This document shows, one piece after another, positions 1 to 12,110 of a stretch of DNA of 64,000 nt. The first letter of the stretch is position 1. Every line of letters starts with the position of its first letter. The translations under genes were made by a program, and so were the position numbers. The notes beneath the pieces are model-generated. The model saw only the letters and a list, made by a program, of their open reading frames with translations, had not been told where the DNA came from and did no database searches. This DNA is from Sclerurus mexicanus (lineage: Eukaryota; Chordata; Aves; Passeriformes; Furnariidae), in assembly GCA_013396755.1 (NCBI GenBank), contig VWZF01006088.1, forward strand, positions 248,001-312,000. Direction: 5' to 3'.

Positions 1-1055
1 TTCTCTTTCTAGGGAGTCTCAGTCTTCATATTTTGAATTTTAATGTTTGTTCTTGACACAAAATGGGCTGTGCCTTAGCTAGTGAACCCAAATGTTCTTC
101 CTTTGCTGATCTTTCTGATGGGATAAAGACAGGAAAACCCAAGTCTACTTTCTTCCTGCAGTATCTTCTCAGCTGAGACTATTTTTTTTAGTTCTTTAAG
201 GGGTGTTTTTAGCTGCTAAAAAGTTCTGCTTTCCAAAATATTCAAGACTCTTTCTCCAAATAAAATTGGCTTAAAAATTACCAGATTTGAAGTAGATACA
301 CTTGTTTATTTTCTCTGTATGTTTGAACCTGTTCCACTCACAAGCTTTTCTTCTTAACAGTGAGGGATAAAAACTGCTATTAAAATCAAAAGCTGAGTTG
401 CCTGCTTAATCCCATGACTCCAGGAGCTGGGGCTTAAGAAAGGAAAGCAAACACTGTGGGGCTTGTGATAAGATTGCAGGAGTTGGCAACAGCACTGGTG
501 CTTAACCGTGGGTGTTGCTGGGAATACTGACTGCCATTCGGCTTCACATCTTGGCAGGGGATGGAAAATCCAGCAAAGCTCTTTTTTTATTATTATTTTT
601 TATGCCTTTGTCTGTTGTTGCAGAAACAAGAGCGTAAATCACAAGCCCTTGGCACTGAATGGGATTTTGTGCTGCACTGGGTCCTGGTGCTGAGTTACAT
701 TCCCTCAGATCATTTGGTCCCTTCTTCACCAGCCAGCAACAGACATGAGGCTGCAAAGGGTGTCTACACATAGGAGTGAATGTCTGTGCATGATTGTGTG
801 TTTGTCTTTGGTCCCACACCCAACATGGTCAGGGCCAAAATGTATCAGAGAAGTGTTTAAAAATGGTACTATAATTTAGATGACTCTACCTCCATTACAA
901 TAACACTAGTGTGGGGGAATGACAGGCTGCTGGTCCAGCCAGAAGTTAAAACATGATGCTGTGTCATGCTGAAAATTGGAGATAGGCAAGTGTGACCAGA
1001 TCTGAGACCTTCTTGGTGCTTTGTAGTGGTGCTGAATCGCATCTGGCAACAGCAT

Positions 1056-1225
1056 AGATCATAGAATTATAGAATTTCAGTATGGTTTGGGTTGGAAGGG
1101 ACCCCAAAGATCATCTTGTTCCTACCCCCTGCCATGGACAGGGACACCTTCCACCAGGTGAGGTTGCTCAGAGCTCCATCCAACCTGGCCTTGAACACTT
1201 CCAGGGATGTCCAAAGGGTGTCCAT
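1056..1225 (-). repeat. CR1 LINE 3'-end fragment
   Basis: Read on the plus strand, the segment starts with overlapping ATCATAGAAT-type octamers. These are followed by the CR1 hallmarks GGTTTGGGTTGGAAGGGACC, a CCCCCTGCCATGG block and CAACCTGGCCTTGAACACTT. This is the reverse complement of a CR1 3' end, so the element lies on the minus strand. It is 5'-truncated, as most avian CR1 copies are, and carries no ORF. The upstream boundary at about 1,225 is approximate because similarity fades after the CAGGGATG motif. Confidence 0.9.
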
Positions 1226-4077
1226 GGTGTCTAGTTGGTCTCTGTACCAATCTTAAAATATTACATGACCTTAAAAAAGTCACACTGTGAAGGGCCTTAA
1301 TGTTTCCCCTACTACAGCCTGCTTCCCCCAGGCAGGTTGAGGTCCCCTTGTCCATCCCTGGCAGGATCCACGTGACATTTTTGTGGTTGGGCATCCCCCC
1401 TGCCAGGGGCAGGCAGCCCCAGGCCTGCAGCTCAGCCCTGTCTCTGCAGTGACCAGGCTTCTACTCTGACCCAGCCCCACTTTAATCCTCTTATTCACTA
1501 AGCCCATTTTGCCACTGTCATGATTGAGCTGCACTTTGGTCCCCATTAATATCTGACCATCAGCAGGCAATTCTCAAACAGAAGAGGCTTGTCTAGTGCC
1601 ATTTGAGCAAAGTTAGGGATGAATCCCAGGTGTTTGACATCTCTGGTTGTCCCCGTACCCTTTGGACATCAGCAGTAGCAAGTTTTGGCAGTTTTGGAGT
1701 TTAGGTAGCGCAGACATAGCCCAATGGGAGCTCGTTCCAAAGTGACATCATTTAGCAACAATTCCTAAGAAATAGGTCCCAACTAGCAGCGAGGAAGTGT
1801 GCCTCCAGGCAAACAGATGCTGGTTTAAGGCTGTTATCAGGTAAAATGAGTGGGTGAAAAACCTCTGAAGCTTGTCTGTTGCCATGAGAAGAAGTAAACA
1901 AAGCGGGGACAAGGCTGGACTCCAAAAAAATGAAGCTGCTGACTGGCTGGCACTGCATCCCTACTAGAGATGGTGATGAGATGCTTTCTTCTGCTGAGGG
2001 GCGCAGCATCCAAGTGTCCCAGCTCTCAGCAGGCAGCTGCTCCAGCAAGGGGAAGCATCTCCAGATCCAGGGACCCAGCAGTCCCAGGAAGGTAACTGGT
2101 GCTTAGGTGCTTACAGAGGAAAAGAAAGGTGAAAAGAAGTTGAGTTTACACTTGTTTCACTTCTCTCCTGCTATATGCGTGCAATGAGGACATTGGGCAC
2201 TCCTCACGGTGGGAAGCATCAGCCATCTTTTCTGTGTCCCCTGCTCTGCTCTGCAGCATGATTTCCACCTCTCTGATCATTCAGGCACTGGATTGGTGCT
2301 GGAGGGATCCTGACAAAGACTGCAGGTCATTCTGGAGTCTCTGAGAAAGCAAGTGGGTCCTGCCTGGTGTTGCAATGTGAGCCAGCCCAGCTTTGTGTGT
2401 GTGTTTTGGGCTGAGAGGTTGTTAAAAGGCACCAGAGACCTATTTGTGACCTGGTGTGTTGATCCAACCAAAGGTTACATTTTCACAAGGGTATTTTGGA
2501 GTCAGAACTCCTTTTTGGTTTTTTTCTTCACAAAGAAGAAAACAAAGAAAACATATTCAACATTTGCACAGGGTTGGCTTTTCCAGCTCTTTTGCAGTGC
2601 CTTCACACAGCCAAGACAGAAGGAGAAAAGAGCCCAGAAAGATGTTTTGCATGTGAATATGAGACGCTGCAAGGATTGCCAGCAAACTCCAAGGCTGTGA
2701 TTTCAAGAAGTGGGAGACCCTCTCCTTCACCTCCCCTCTCCTCTTTGTGTGAGGAAGTGCTGTGGCTACAGAGAGACATGGGAGTTGATTATTTGCAGCA
2801 CTGGGAAATTGTGAGCATTGGAAGTAAAACTTCTAGGCAGCAAGTACACATCTGGACAGCTGCACACATGGTGGAGGAAGATGATTAAGGGAGTGAGGGT
2901 AAAGGGGTGAGTTTGGTGCACGATCTGCCACCCAGCCTGTTCGAGAGATTGGGCAGAGATGAACCTACAAGCAAGTGCTCAAAAGAAAGCCAGGAATTGA
3001 ATCTGCAGTGCCTTGGCAAGCCCACCACAATCAACTGGTACTAAGGTGTTGCCAGCTACTGTATTTAGGTTTCTGCATACTGCTTAACAGTTCCAGCTCT
3101 GTGTTATCCACTAAACATGAATACTTGGTTGTTGTTCTACAGTGGTGCTGCACAGCTGTGTTTAGAGAAGCCACCTACATGATGCTACTTGACAGTGGAC
3201 TGTCCTCAGAGATTGGGCCAGGAGCAGCCAGACAGTGGATGCCCCAGAAGCTCAGAGCAGGACTGGACCCTATCTCTAATGCCTGTCAGATTATGTGATG
3301 TGAAGAACATGGTTTGGAAATCACATGAGAGCCAGATTTCTCATGGGGTATCCAGTCACTTCTGCTTCCAGCTGGACAAGACAAAAGCATCTTTATTAGT
3401 GTCAAGCAAGCCTGTGTGCCCATCCCTACTGAGAAGATCAAACCCTTTGTGTCTTGGCAGTGGTGTTTGTGGTCACATGCTGACCTGTCACACTGTCTGA
3501 TGAGAGCCTCTGACACTATGGTTTTACATGTAGCCAGAGAGGACATCAACATGAGTCATGCAACTCCCAAACTGTGTGTTTTCTTCATTAACTTCAATAA
3601 AGAGCCATGACACACTTTGCAAAACCAAAAGCTTGTGGGTTTCCTTTTTGTCTTACCCTGAGGGCTGGATGAAAGGGGAGTCCTATCTAGTCCCTGCTAA
3701 GGAAATTCCTGTTGCAAGGCACACATGCACATGCAACTGGCATCCAGCTGGATCCCAAGGAGAGGGGGAACACAGTTTAGGGAGCAGTCAGTTAATCACG
3801 GGGCTTTGGAGAGCAAAGTTGCATCTGAGTGACTTCCTGAAGGACTTGCAGGTAACAGAATGGCAGACATGAATATGGATGTATCATTATTATGTTTGTT
3901 TCTATGTAACATTGATATTATATAGCACAAATACAATACCAAAATCAAGCTGCAAGTAGGAAAGCAAATCTCCCTTTTCTTCTTCAAAGCAGCTTGTGTG
4001 CTGGCCCACAATTGGAGCTGAACACTTTTGTTCTCATCTGCACCAATCAGTCTGGTCCAAAGAGAAACATTGGAAAA

Positions 4078-4261
4078 ACACTGGCACAGGTTGCCCAGAG
4101 ACATGATGGATGTCCCATCCCTGAAAACATTCAAAGACAGGTTGGACAGGGCTCTGAGCAACCTGCTCAAGTGGAAGATTTCCCTGCTTATGGCAGAAGG
4201 GTGGGCTAGGTGGCCTTTAAATGTCCCTTTCAACCCAAACTATTCTATGACTCTATGATTC
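4078..4261 (+). repeat. CR1 LINE 3'-end fragment
   Basis: It starts near CTGGCACAGGTTGCCCAGAG, continues through a GATGTCCCATCCCTG block, GACAGGTTGGACAGGGCTCT and CCTTTCAACCCAAAC, and ends in the octamer tail ATTCTATGACTCTATGATTC. This is the sense orientation of the CR1 3' untranslated end. The copy is severely 5'-truncated and diverged and has no coding capacity. Confidence 0.9.
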
Positions 4262-4673
4262 AGAATATGAGCAAATCTGGGGCAGGAGCTGACCTCCTCA
4301 GCACAGCCCCACCTGGACCTCGCCAGAACTCACCTTCTAATGGGTACCTTCACCTTTGTGAAAGCAAGTGCATCTATTCCAGGGTGAACCCAGGGGACAG
4401 TGGCACCTGGGCACTAGGACAGAGCTACTGAAGTAACTATGAAATAAAAAATAACTGCTAGTGCTTCTTATCTGGTGCCTTAATAATGTGATGCTTCCAG
4501 CACATCAGCCAGCTGCTATCTCAGTTCTTTATGCTGAGTGATCTATAGATGTTATGACTTTATTTATTTTTTGTTCTTTTTATGGTTTTGCTGATGGACA
4601 GAAGTTATTAGAAGGTTGATAAATTCCCTGAGGCCTGTGTGGAGCCCCGTCTGCCTTGATCAGGGCAGCATCT

Positions 4674-4762
4674 CATCCATCCATCCATCCATCCATCCAT
4701 CCATCCATCCATCCATCCATCCATCCATCCATCCATCCATCCATCCATCCATCCATCCATCC
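4674..4762. repeat. (ATCC)n tetranucleotide microsatellite
   Basis: About 22 essentially perfect copies of the unit CCAT/ATCC run without interruption for about 89 bp. The plus strand can be read as alternating Ser/Ile/His/Pro and the minus strand as a Met-Asp-Gly-Trp repeat. These open frames are by-products of a repeat whose unit has no stop codons and are not genes. The length and purity make it very likely polymorphic in the population. Confidence 0.98.
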
Positions 4763-7700
4763 CTTCATCCCAGCTCCCTGCTGCCACCTGCTGCAGGCGA
4801 GTCCCCACTGCAGCTGCTCACAAGTGCCGTCTCCTCACTCTTTCATAGTGATGCTTCTCTCTGCTTTCCTTCACCTGCTCTTCAATTCTACTCAGTGAAA
4901 TTTCCCCCTTTCTCTCTATTTTTATACCTAGTTTCTGCCCTGGTGCAAACACGACCAGTTCACGTCGAGTTTCAGGGGTGGTTATAAACCAGTTATAAAA
5001 AGTTATAAACCAGTGGTGCAAATACCCGAAATGTTTCTAGAATCATCAGTAATTTTTTATTTTATTTTTTAATCACACAATTTCCAGTTGCTTTCTGTGA
5101 AAATATCTGCCCATCCCTTTCCCCCTCCACATGCATTGCTGGGAAGCAGCCTGGCTGCTGTGCCCTCTGCCCACAAGGCTCCTGTCCTGTGCACATTAAA
5201 ATCACTAAAGCCCCTTCTGATACAGCTTAGAGCAGCCTTGTGCACAGGATGTGAAGCAAGGACATGAGTGAACAGCTAAGGTGATTTTCTTTGAAATACC
5301 AAAGCTTCTTTTTTATCTACCTTTTACTGAAGAAGCGAGAGGCCCCTCTGCTTCCCTCAAGGAAATTCCCCAGAAAGCACAGCTTCAAGAATAAAGGCTC
5401 TTCCAGTCAAGTAAGAAAAAAGCTGCAACATGAACCTTCGCATCTGAAATTACAGCTTTGTATTTAATTCCTCTGTAATGTAATACAGCACATTTTCTCA
5501 GACCCTTAGATGCCCACATCTAACAGAGTGTTCCTAAAAATCACTCAGATGAAATGAGCCTGTATACCAGGCTTAGACCATTTGCTATAGTTACAGAGTA
5601 ATCATGGAAATATGGAAAGGCCTTGCAAGTGTAGCATTTATGGACAATTGAAATTGAAAAACAGCCATAGCTCTGGTATCTGCAAAACTACTGACAATGC
5701 TGATAATCTGCTCTGTACAGGGAAGCAGGATAGAACCATCTCTAACTGTCAGCTGTATCATGGTGGGCACAGAGGAAGAACAGATTTAAGATTAATATTT
5801 AATGATCTACAGAGAATAAATATATTTGTCTGTTTATATAAAAGAGAAGTGCTAATGATGTAGGATTCACATTCTTATTTTACTTAGTTGTCTAACTCAT
5901 AGGAAATCTGGATAAAAGAGGGGAGGTAGACTGTGCTATGGATGTGCAAGTCTGGCCTTTATCTGAGATGTCCATGTCCTACTGTTACGTGACTAATCAA
6001 GAATTTGCAGGGCATGTATGCTGGCTTTGATCTGTTAGATTTTCTCCTTCATATCTCATAAAATTAATACCTGTGTGTGTGTACAAGGCAAGAATAAGCA
6101 GGCAATAACATTAAAGAAATCATGTGGTGCAAAAAGCCACAGAGTTCCATTGCAGTTATTTCTTGCATGTATTATACACTATACAGAAATGCACAGTTTC
6201 TTGACAATTGGGCTGCCACACATAAAAACAATGCATTTTCTACTTTCCATTTTCCACTCAGAGAAATACCACAAATAATGCTTATTCAATTCCCAGCAGC
6301 TTCTGCTCTCCTGACTCAGCCCTCTCTGAATAAAAGCCAGGCATGTACATAACAAACGACATTAAATATTAATGCTGAGGGGTTTGTTGCTGATTGTGCT
6401 ATTAACATGTAGGGAACCACTCATCCTTTTCACATAAATAAACTCTGCCTAACTCATTAGAGCTCTGCAAACTCGGAGTTAACCTGACAATATATTCCTT
6501 CATTTTGAAAGATGAAAATAGGGAAGAAAGAGTTGTGTGAGCTGCTCTTTAATGGATCACTGCACTTGCACTTGGGATTTTCAACCTAGACTAGCAGAAC
6601 CCTTAGAGAAAGAGGAAAGAAAGGGGGGAAAAAAAGAAAAAAGATAATGTTTAAGGTGATCCTTGAGGATGCAGCTGTTCAGTGATGCACTGCCTTCAGC
6701 AGAGCTTTGCATGAGACAGCAACATCCCCACTCTTGAGTGAATCCAATGCTGTCAGCCCAGGTCCTGCAGTGTTCATTAGCTTGGCCCTCACACCGAGAC
6801 CTGCCAACATCCCCGTGTGTTTCCACTCAGGCTTGTCTTACTTTCTGCCAGATTAGAGAAATTTAAGCACCCTCATCTCCTTACATTCAAGCATTTACAG
6901 GCCATGATGCTGCTGAAGGACATCTGCTGACATCACATCCCCTGGCCCGTCACAGCACCTGCCCGTGGTACCTTTTAAGAGCAGTGGCTCTTCTTAAAAC
7001 TGAAACTTTTATGCCACAAATAGTATTCAGCAAAGTACTTGCTATTATGTTAGTTTTCTGTTTTTCCAGTGTGGTACAGCCTCTCCAGTTAATCTTTCTA
7101 GCTCAGGTAAGTTGATATTGCCACAGTGAGTGCACACTTTTGCCCTGAAATGTCCCTGTCAGTGCTGCCATGTGGGTTTTAGATAGTTCAGGACCTTTCT
7201 GCCTTGGAAGTGTGCAGATTGTGTTTTGCAGCCTGTATGCTTATGATTCACCTTTCTGAGAAGGCAACGGGGCCAATATTCAGGAGCACAGGTAGTGCTG
7301 GGATTCCCTCATCCTCCAGGAGCTGCTGGCTGTGCAGCCATTTGGGTTACTACAATAATCAGGAATTTGTGTCAAGAAGAAAGTGACAGGCTAATTTAAG
7401 GAAAAAAGGTATTATTATACTTATTGTAAACTGAGCCTTAGTCAGATGAGCTCAGAATTTTGGAGGAAAATATAAGATGCATTGGGATGTTTTTCCGCAT
7501 TTCTACTTGCTTCAGTAATTCATTTCTCCTTTTACTGGTACAGTGGGTGGCAAGGTTCATGCTGCAGCTGTTACAGCACCCAGCAAGGGACCCAGCATGG
7601 TCCATCCAGTAGGTATACATGTTTATGTATAAACATACCCCATCCAAAATGCTTTCACAGACCCGGACCCTGACTTCAGCATGCTTTCATGCTGCAGTGT

Positions 7701-10283
7701 ATTCAATATAAAACCCTTTTTCTCTCATGTTTAAGCTGGCCGTTTACCCAGACCAGGCAGCAACCCTGTCCCTTCTGGTGGGAGAGAATGCAGCATTGCT
7801 TGGCTCACCCCCTTTGCTGGGTTCTCTCTTCTCCTAATTTGTTTGTGGGTCTTGGCAATGCTACCCCTTTAGAGCAAGACTCGCAGCACAGAGGACAGCT
7901 ATTTTATTGACATCCAGATTGATTCCATATGCAAGCAGGCAGCAATACCAATAATTAGACTTAATGCCTGTATAGCTCTTTACGTTGCATACGTTACCTG
8001 CATTACTAATCTTGCTTAGCAGGTGTAATAGCAAGTGCCATCAAATGTCGCCTGTGATTCTCCCTTCTGGCACAATTCTGACTTTTGTAAGCAAAGTTTC
8101 ATTAGCAGAACTGGTGAAGGGAGGGGGAGGCAAAGGCTGTTTCTGGCTGGATGGCTGTCACTAGTGGAGAGCAGCAGCCACCAGCCTGCTATCACTGCAC
8201 ATCTTAGAGAGGTGGCAATGGCCAGCTCCTGCTGCCACCACCTTGCAGCCCCCAGCCTCAAATCCTGTCAGCTCAAGGATTTTCCATTACATCCCTTGGA
8301 CTTGTTTAACCTCTGCTAGATGTTAAAGCTTGGTTGTCCCGGCTCCTGTTTGGACAAGGGCACCTCCAGGGACAGGTCTGCTGGGGTTCCTCATGCAGAC
8401 CATGCGGGAGGGCTCAGGGTGAGAGAGAGGGACACTTGAGTGTGCATGTGAGTGTGTTCCCCACACACATATGTGAGTGCCCACGTGTGGAGGGGACCCT
8501 GAACACCAGCTAAAAAGCCCTGCCCTGACCACCCATTGGTAACTCAGCACCCTCTGATACCAAGTGCCTCTCACAGCAAGCGCTCTGGTGTGTAAGTGAT
8601 GGTTCCGGCAGAGCCATGAAATATACATTGTTTGTATATTTTTAGAGTCATACATTTCTCTGATTATCTTCCTTTCACTTGACAGCCTGAAAGCCACTGG
8701 AGAGGTTGCTCCATCACCACTTAACTTCTTGTTTTGCTTCAGTTTCCCTTGTACACCTTCCCCACAGCATCTGAGCATTGCTGAAGGAGGGTACCCCAGA
8801 TCATCCAGGTCTGCACCTCACTGTAAGAATCCCCGGTGTCTTGTTCATGTGAGGAGGCAAAAGAGAAACCCCTGATGCTGTAGCTGGGATAAAAAAGGAA
8901 AATGACTTGATTATGGCTGTGGGGCTCTGCTCCATCCACGTGGATGGGCCAGATCTCCTATCCCACCCTGCTCTCCAGGAGGTCTGGGGCTGCTCAGTGA
9001 GCTACAGGGTTAGATGAAGCCCTCTTTGCCTGCCGAACCATGTTGATAACTACACCTGCATGATCAGCCTTTACACAGACACTTCTTTCCCTGGGATGTA
9101 AGAGCTTACATAATTTCATCCATCTCCATGCCAGTTCCTTATTCATTGCAGCTCTGCTTTGTTTCCCATTTACTTCTTGCAGCTCTGAAACAGTTGGATT
9201 GCTGCAGATTTCATTAATGTGCTCTTTTGAACAGAAAGATGTTATGCCTCCCCATCCTACTGCCGTGGATGTCAGGCAGCCCGTGAGGCTCAGGTTCCCC
9301 ACCAGCACCATATGGCACTATGGAAAATGGCTCTCCCTGGCTGAGATACCTGGATACAGGCAGCAGTGATTAACAGAGAGAAGCACAGTAGGGTGCAGAG
9401 ATAATTAGAAACACTGATAATCACAATGCAGGGGCAAAGAATGCTTCCTGGATTTATTGCCTCCCTCTCTGTTCATTCTGCTATGAGGTTTAATATAAAT
9501 TTACCCAGACTAGATCTATCCTGCATGGGAAGCAGTAAACTAAGTGGATGCAGGGACATTTCTGGGCATTGAGAAAAGCCCAGGAGGGACACTGGGGTGC
9601 TCCTTTGTCCAGCCTGCCGCATCTTTCCTCACTTCCAGTCTCTACTGCAAGTGAGAGGTGACACGAGGCAGACCAGCCTTCTTTCAACAGCAACTGGAGT
9701 GGAGCTGGGAGAGCACCTCCAGGAGTGCCTCAAGCCCTCTCCAAGGGAACATAGTATGAACAGTGCTGTGCTTCCTGAGCATGACCCACACATGGATCTG
9801 ACACCTGCAAATAGAGCTGCTATGATTAGAAGAATTTGAAGTACTAATGAGCTGGAGGATTCAGAGGAACAGTGACAGGCAAGCAAGCAGTGCTCAGTGC
9901 ATGGTGATAGACTGGCTCTTTTTAGCTTTGCCAGGGCCTTGATACTTGGCCTGTAGCATACAGGAGTGCCAGTAATAATTTGACTTCTGAAGTGCTTCCA
10001 CATCAAAGCAATCAGTGCACTGTACCGAACACAAAATGCAATTAAGCTAATGTATTGTGTGAGGGAGAATAAAGCTGAACTTTATATTTAAGTTCCAATT
10101 TTTAAATGAGTAGGTGTAAAAAAAAAAAATCTGAATTAATCACCTACTGCATTTTCTGTATAGAACTGATGCCACCAGCACAGTCACAGTAACTGTATCA
10201 GCAAGCCATTGGACAAAGAGAGAATTTACAGGCCCAATTTGGAATGCTGTCAATAATTACAAGCACAAGCACACCTGAGCTGG

Positions 10284-10361
10284 AGATTCAGATCAGGTGA
10301 GCTGAGGGGGATCAGAATGTGAAGATTCAGATCAGGTGAGCTGAGGGGGAATCAAACTGTG
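10284..10361. repeat. 39-bp tandem duplication
   Basis: Two adjacent copies start at 10,284 and 10,323. Both open with AGATTCAGATCAGGTGAGCT followed by GAGGGGG, and both end in a GTGA-like tail. They differ at a few positions in the second half (ATCAGAATGTGA versus AATCAAACTGTGA). The near identity suggests a relatively recent local duplication about 1 kb upstream of the CpG island. Confidence 0.85.
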
Positions 10362-11339
10362 AAATACAGGACAGGGAACAAGGGTGAAGTATGTGTCTGA
10401 AGGGACCCTGGAAACAGCCAAAGGAAAGATATCTTCTAGTGCTTATGCAGCCTGGAGGAGCCAGTGGTGCCGTTGCTGTCTTACAGGTGGGGAAACTGAG
10501 GTACAGAGTGGGAACGTAGCTTTCTAGATGTTACCTGCTGACAGAACCAGGATGGGTGGCTGGGCTTTCAATTCCAATTCTTTGCTGAAGTATAAAGGAT
10601 TTATGCTGCCTTGTAAATCCATCCCTGTTTCCTGGGAAGCCTGTGGATCCATGTTCCTCTTCAGTTTTAGGTTAGCAGAAGCAGCAGTGAAAATCTTTAT
10701 TGCTCTCCTTATCTGGACTAATTTGGGCATCTCTGCTTGGACAGATGTTGTAGGGTGTGGACATGCCCCCCATGTGCACTGACAAGGTTTTCTTGGTTAT
10801 GAGCTGCACACTTTGTTCTTTAGTAAGACACCTCCTCGTGTTACTGGTTGTCTCTTTTAATAACATCAAATTATGTGAATGGATTTATATGGCAGACTAT
10901 GTTCCATGCTGTTGTGTCCACATGGTCTCTGTCAAGAACAAAATTATATAGACAGTAGGATATTTCCTGCTACTCTTCTAGCAGTGAGCTCCTAAATTAT
11001 AAACACAAGGGGATTTTTAAACAGAACAGGCTGATCCCACAGTAGGTTTATCCCTGGAACATGTCCCTTCCTTAGCCATCCCGGGGAGAGGGGTCTCAAA
11101 TGGAGCATTGGTCGAGTATATTAAGTGGAGAAATGAAGGATGCCCAGTCATGCTGGGATTCCCCACTACTTAGAGCTAGAAACATTCCTGTATGTCAGCA
11201 ATTAGACAAAAAAAATCCCCTATGTAATGAAGAACTCTGCTAGAGAGCTGTAACATTTAGACCCTGGGCTGGATTTTATTACCGCGATGAAATTACACAA
11301 GCATTGCCTCTCCCTCTCTCTCAGCCTGCTGTGCAGTTC

Positions 11340-11590
11340 CTCGCTCTCTCCCCTTCCCTTTGGCAGCCTCCGCGCTCGCTCCGCGGCCGGGCTGGGGGCG
11401 GCGGGGATACAGGCAGGACCCGCATCCTGGGCTCCCTCCCAGCGCTGGGGTTCCTGGGCAGGGATCCCCGGGGCCGCATCATTGGCATGCGGCTCCTGGC
11501 AGGACTGCATCACTGCTAGAGGAGATGCCAGCGCAGAGCTGCGCTGCGCCGCCCCGGCAGCCGCTCCGCCGACAACTTGGGGTGCCCAAG
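11340..11590 (+). other. SV2B: Inferred non-coding first exon of SV2B (5' UTR)
   Basis: Within the CpG island the sequence CCCAAG|GTAAGA places a near-consensus splice donor after base 11,590. SV2B genes in vertebrates have a non-coding first exon separated by a very long intron from the exon holding the start codon, and this arrangement fits. The 5' boundary is arbitrary, since the transcription start is not visible. Two upstream ATGs lie in it. The one at 11,487 opens an 11-codon frame including its stop at 11,517-11,519. The one at 11,525 stays open for 22 codons up to the donor. The link to SV2B is inferred from position, orientation and splice signal only. Confidence 0.55.
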
Positions 11591-12110
11591 GTAAGACCCA
11601 CTCGCTCCTTCTGTTTCGCGGAAAAGGGGCGAGAACTGGCAGCCCGTGGGGGCTTGGTGCCGGGGAGGCAGCTCTAGGGGCAGGGGAAAGCTCTCTGCGG
11701 AAAACTAAAACAAAAGATGTCACTGAAAACGAAGATGCTCAAGGGCGCAGAGTCGGTGTCCGAGTTGGGATGGATCGGTGGGAACTGCCGGGACTCAGCG
11801 CAATGAGATTGGAGGGTCAGAGCAGTCGAGAGCGAGTAATTTACACCAGCCCCGTTACGCTGCCCTCGCTCTGTGCCGGGAGCCCAGGAGCTGCTGCGCT
11901 CTGGAGTTTTAACTTTGGGCTGAAGCAATTTTTAAGAGTGCTCCCGGTGTGCGTTCAGTTCGGGGTGTAGTTGGGGGTAGAAGGAGAGAGAAGGTGTTTT
12001 CTTGGGGGCAGGGAGCCCCACACACGGAGCTGTTTGGGATTGTGTGGGTGCTGGCACCCCAGGGCTGTGTGTGGGTGTGCCAGTGCCCGCGGATGCCGGC
12101 CCCGTTTTCC
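11340..12110 (+). promoter_or_regulatory. SV2B: CpG island, likely SV2B promoter
   Basis: CpG is scarce elsewhere in the window, but by eye about 28 CpGs fall in 11,340-11,700 and about 17 more by 11,965. The densest part contains a GC box (GGGGGCGG at 11,393-11,400). An E2F-like palindrome, TTTCGCGGAAAA, lies at 11,614-11,625 just after the splice donor. I see no canonical TATA box upstream of it. The island overlaps a strong donor on the plus strand, and the next same-strand gene is SV2B, so it most likely marks that gene's transcription start. The exact start site cannot be read from the sequence. A non-coding RNA promoter is the main alternative. Confidence 0.7.

Larger units (their letters stand above)
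1..11339. other. Intergenic / upstream non-coding DNA
   Basis: I find no convincing gene here. Open frames are all under about 155 codons, overlap on both strands, lack recognisable domains and are not joined by a consistent set of splice sites. The stretch holds two CR1 fragments, an (ATCC)n microsatellite and a 39-bp tandem duplication, listed separately; the rest looks like unique sequence of moderate AT content. It lies upstream of the CpG island that I take to be the SV2B promoter, so distal regulatory elements could be present, but none can be shown from one sequence. Confidence 0.6.

Noticed and set aside
4608..4987. ORFs encoding Ser-Ile-His-Pro and Met-Asp-Gly-Trp repeats
   Set aside because: They are generated by the (ATCC)n microsatellite, whose unit lacks stop codons in these frames.
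11287..11970. 227-codon plus-strand ORF across the CpG island
   Set aside because: GC-rich DNA is poor in stop codons. The frame runs through the splice donor at 11,590 and has no recognisable domain or composition of a real protein.
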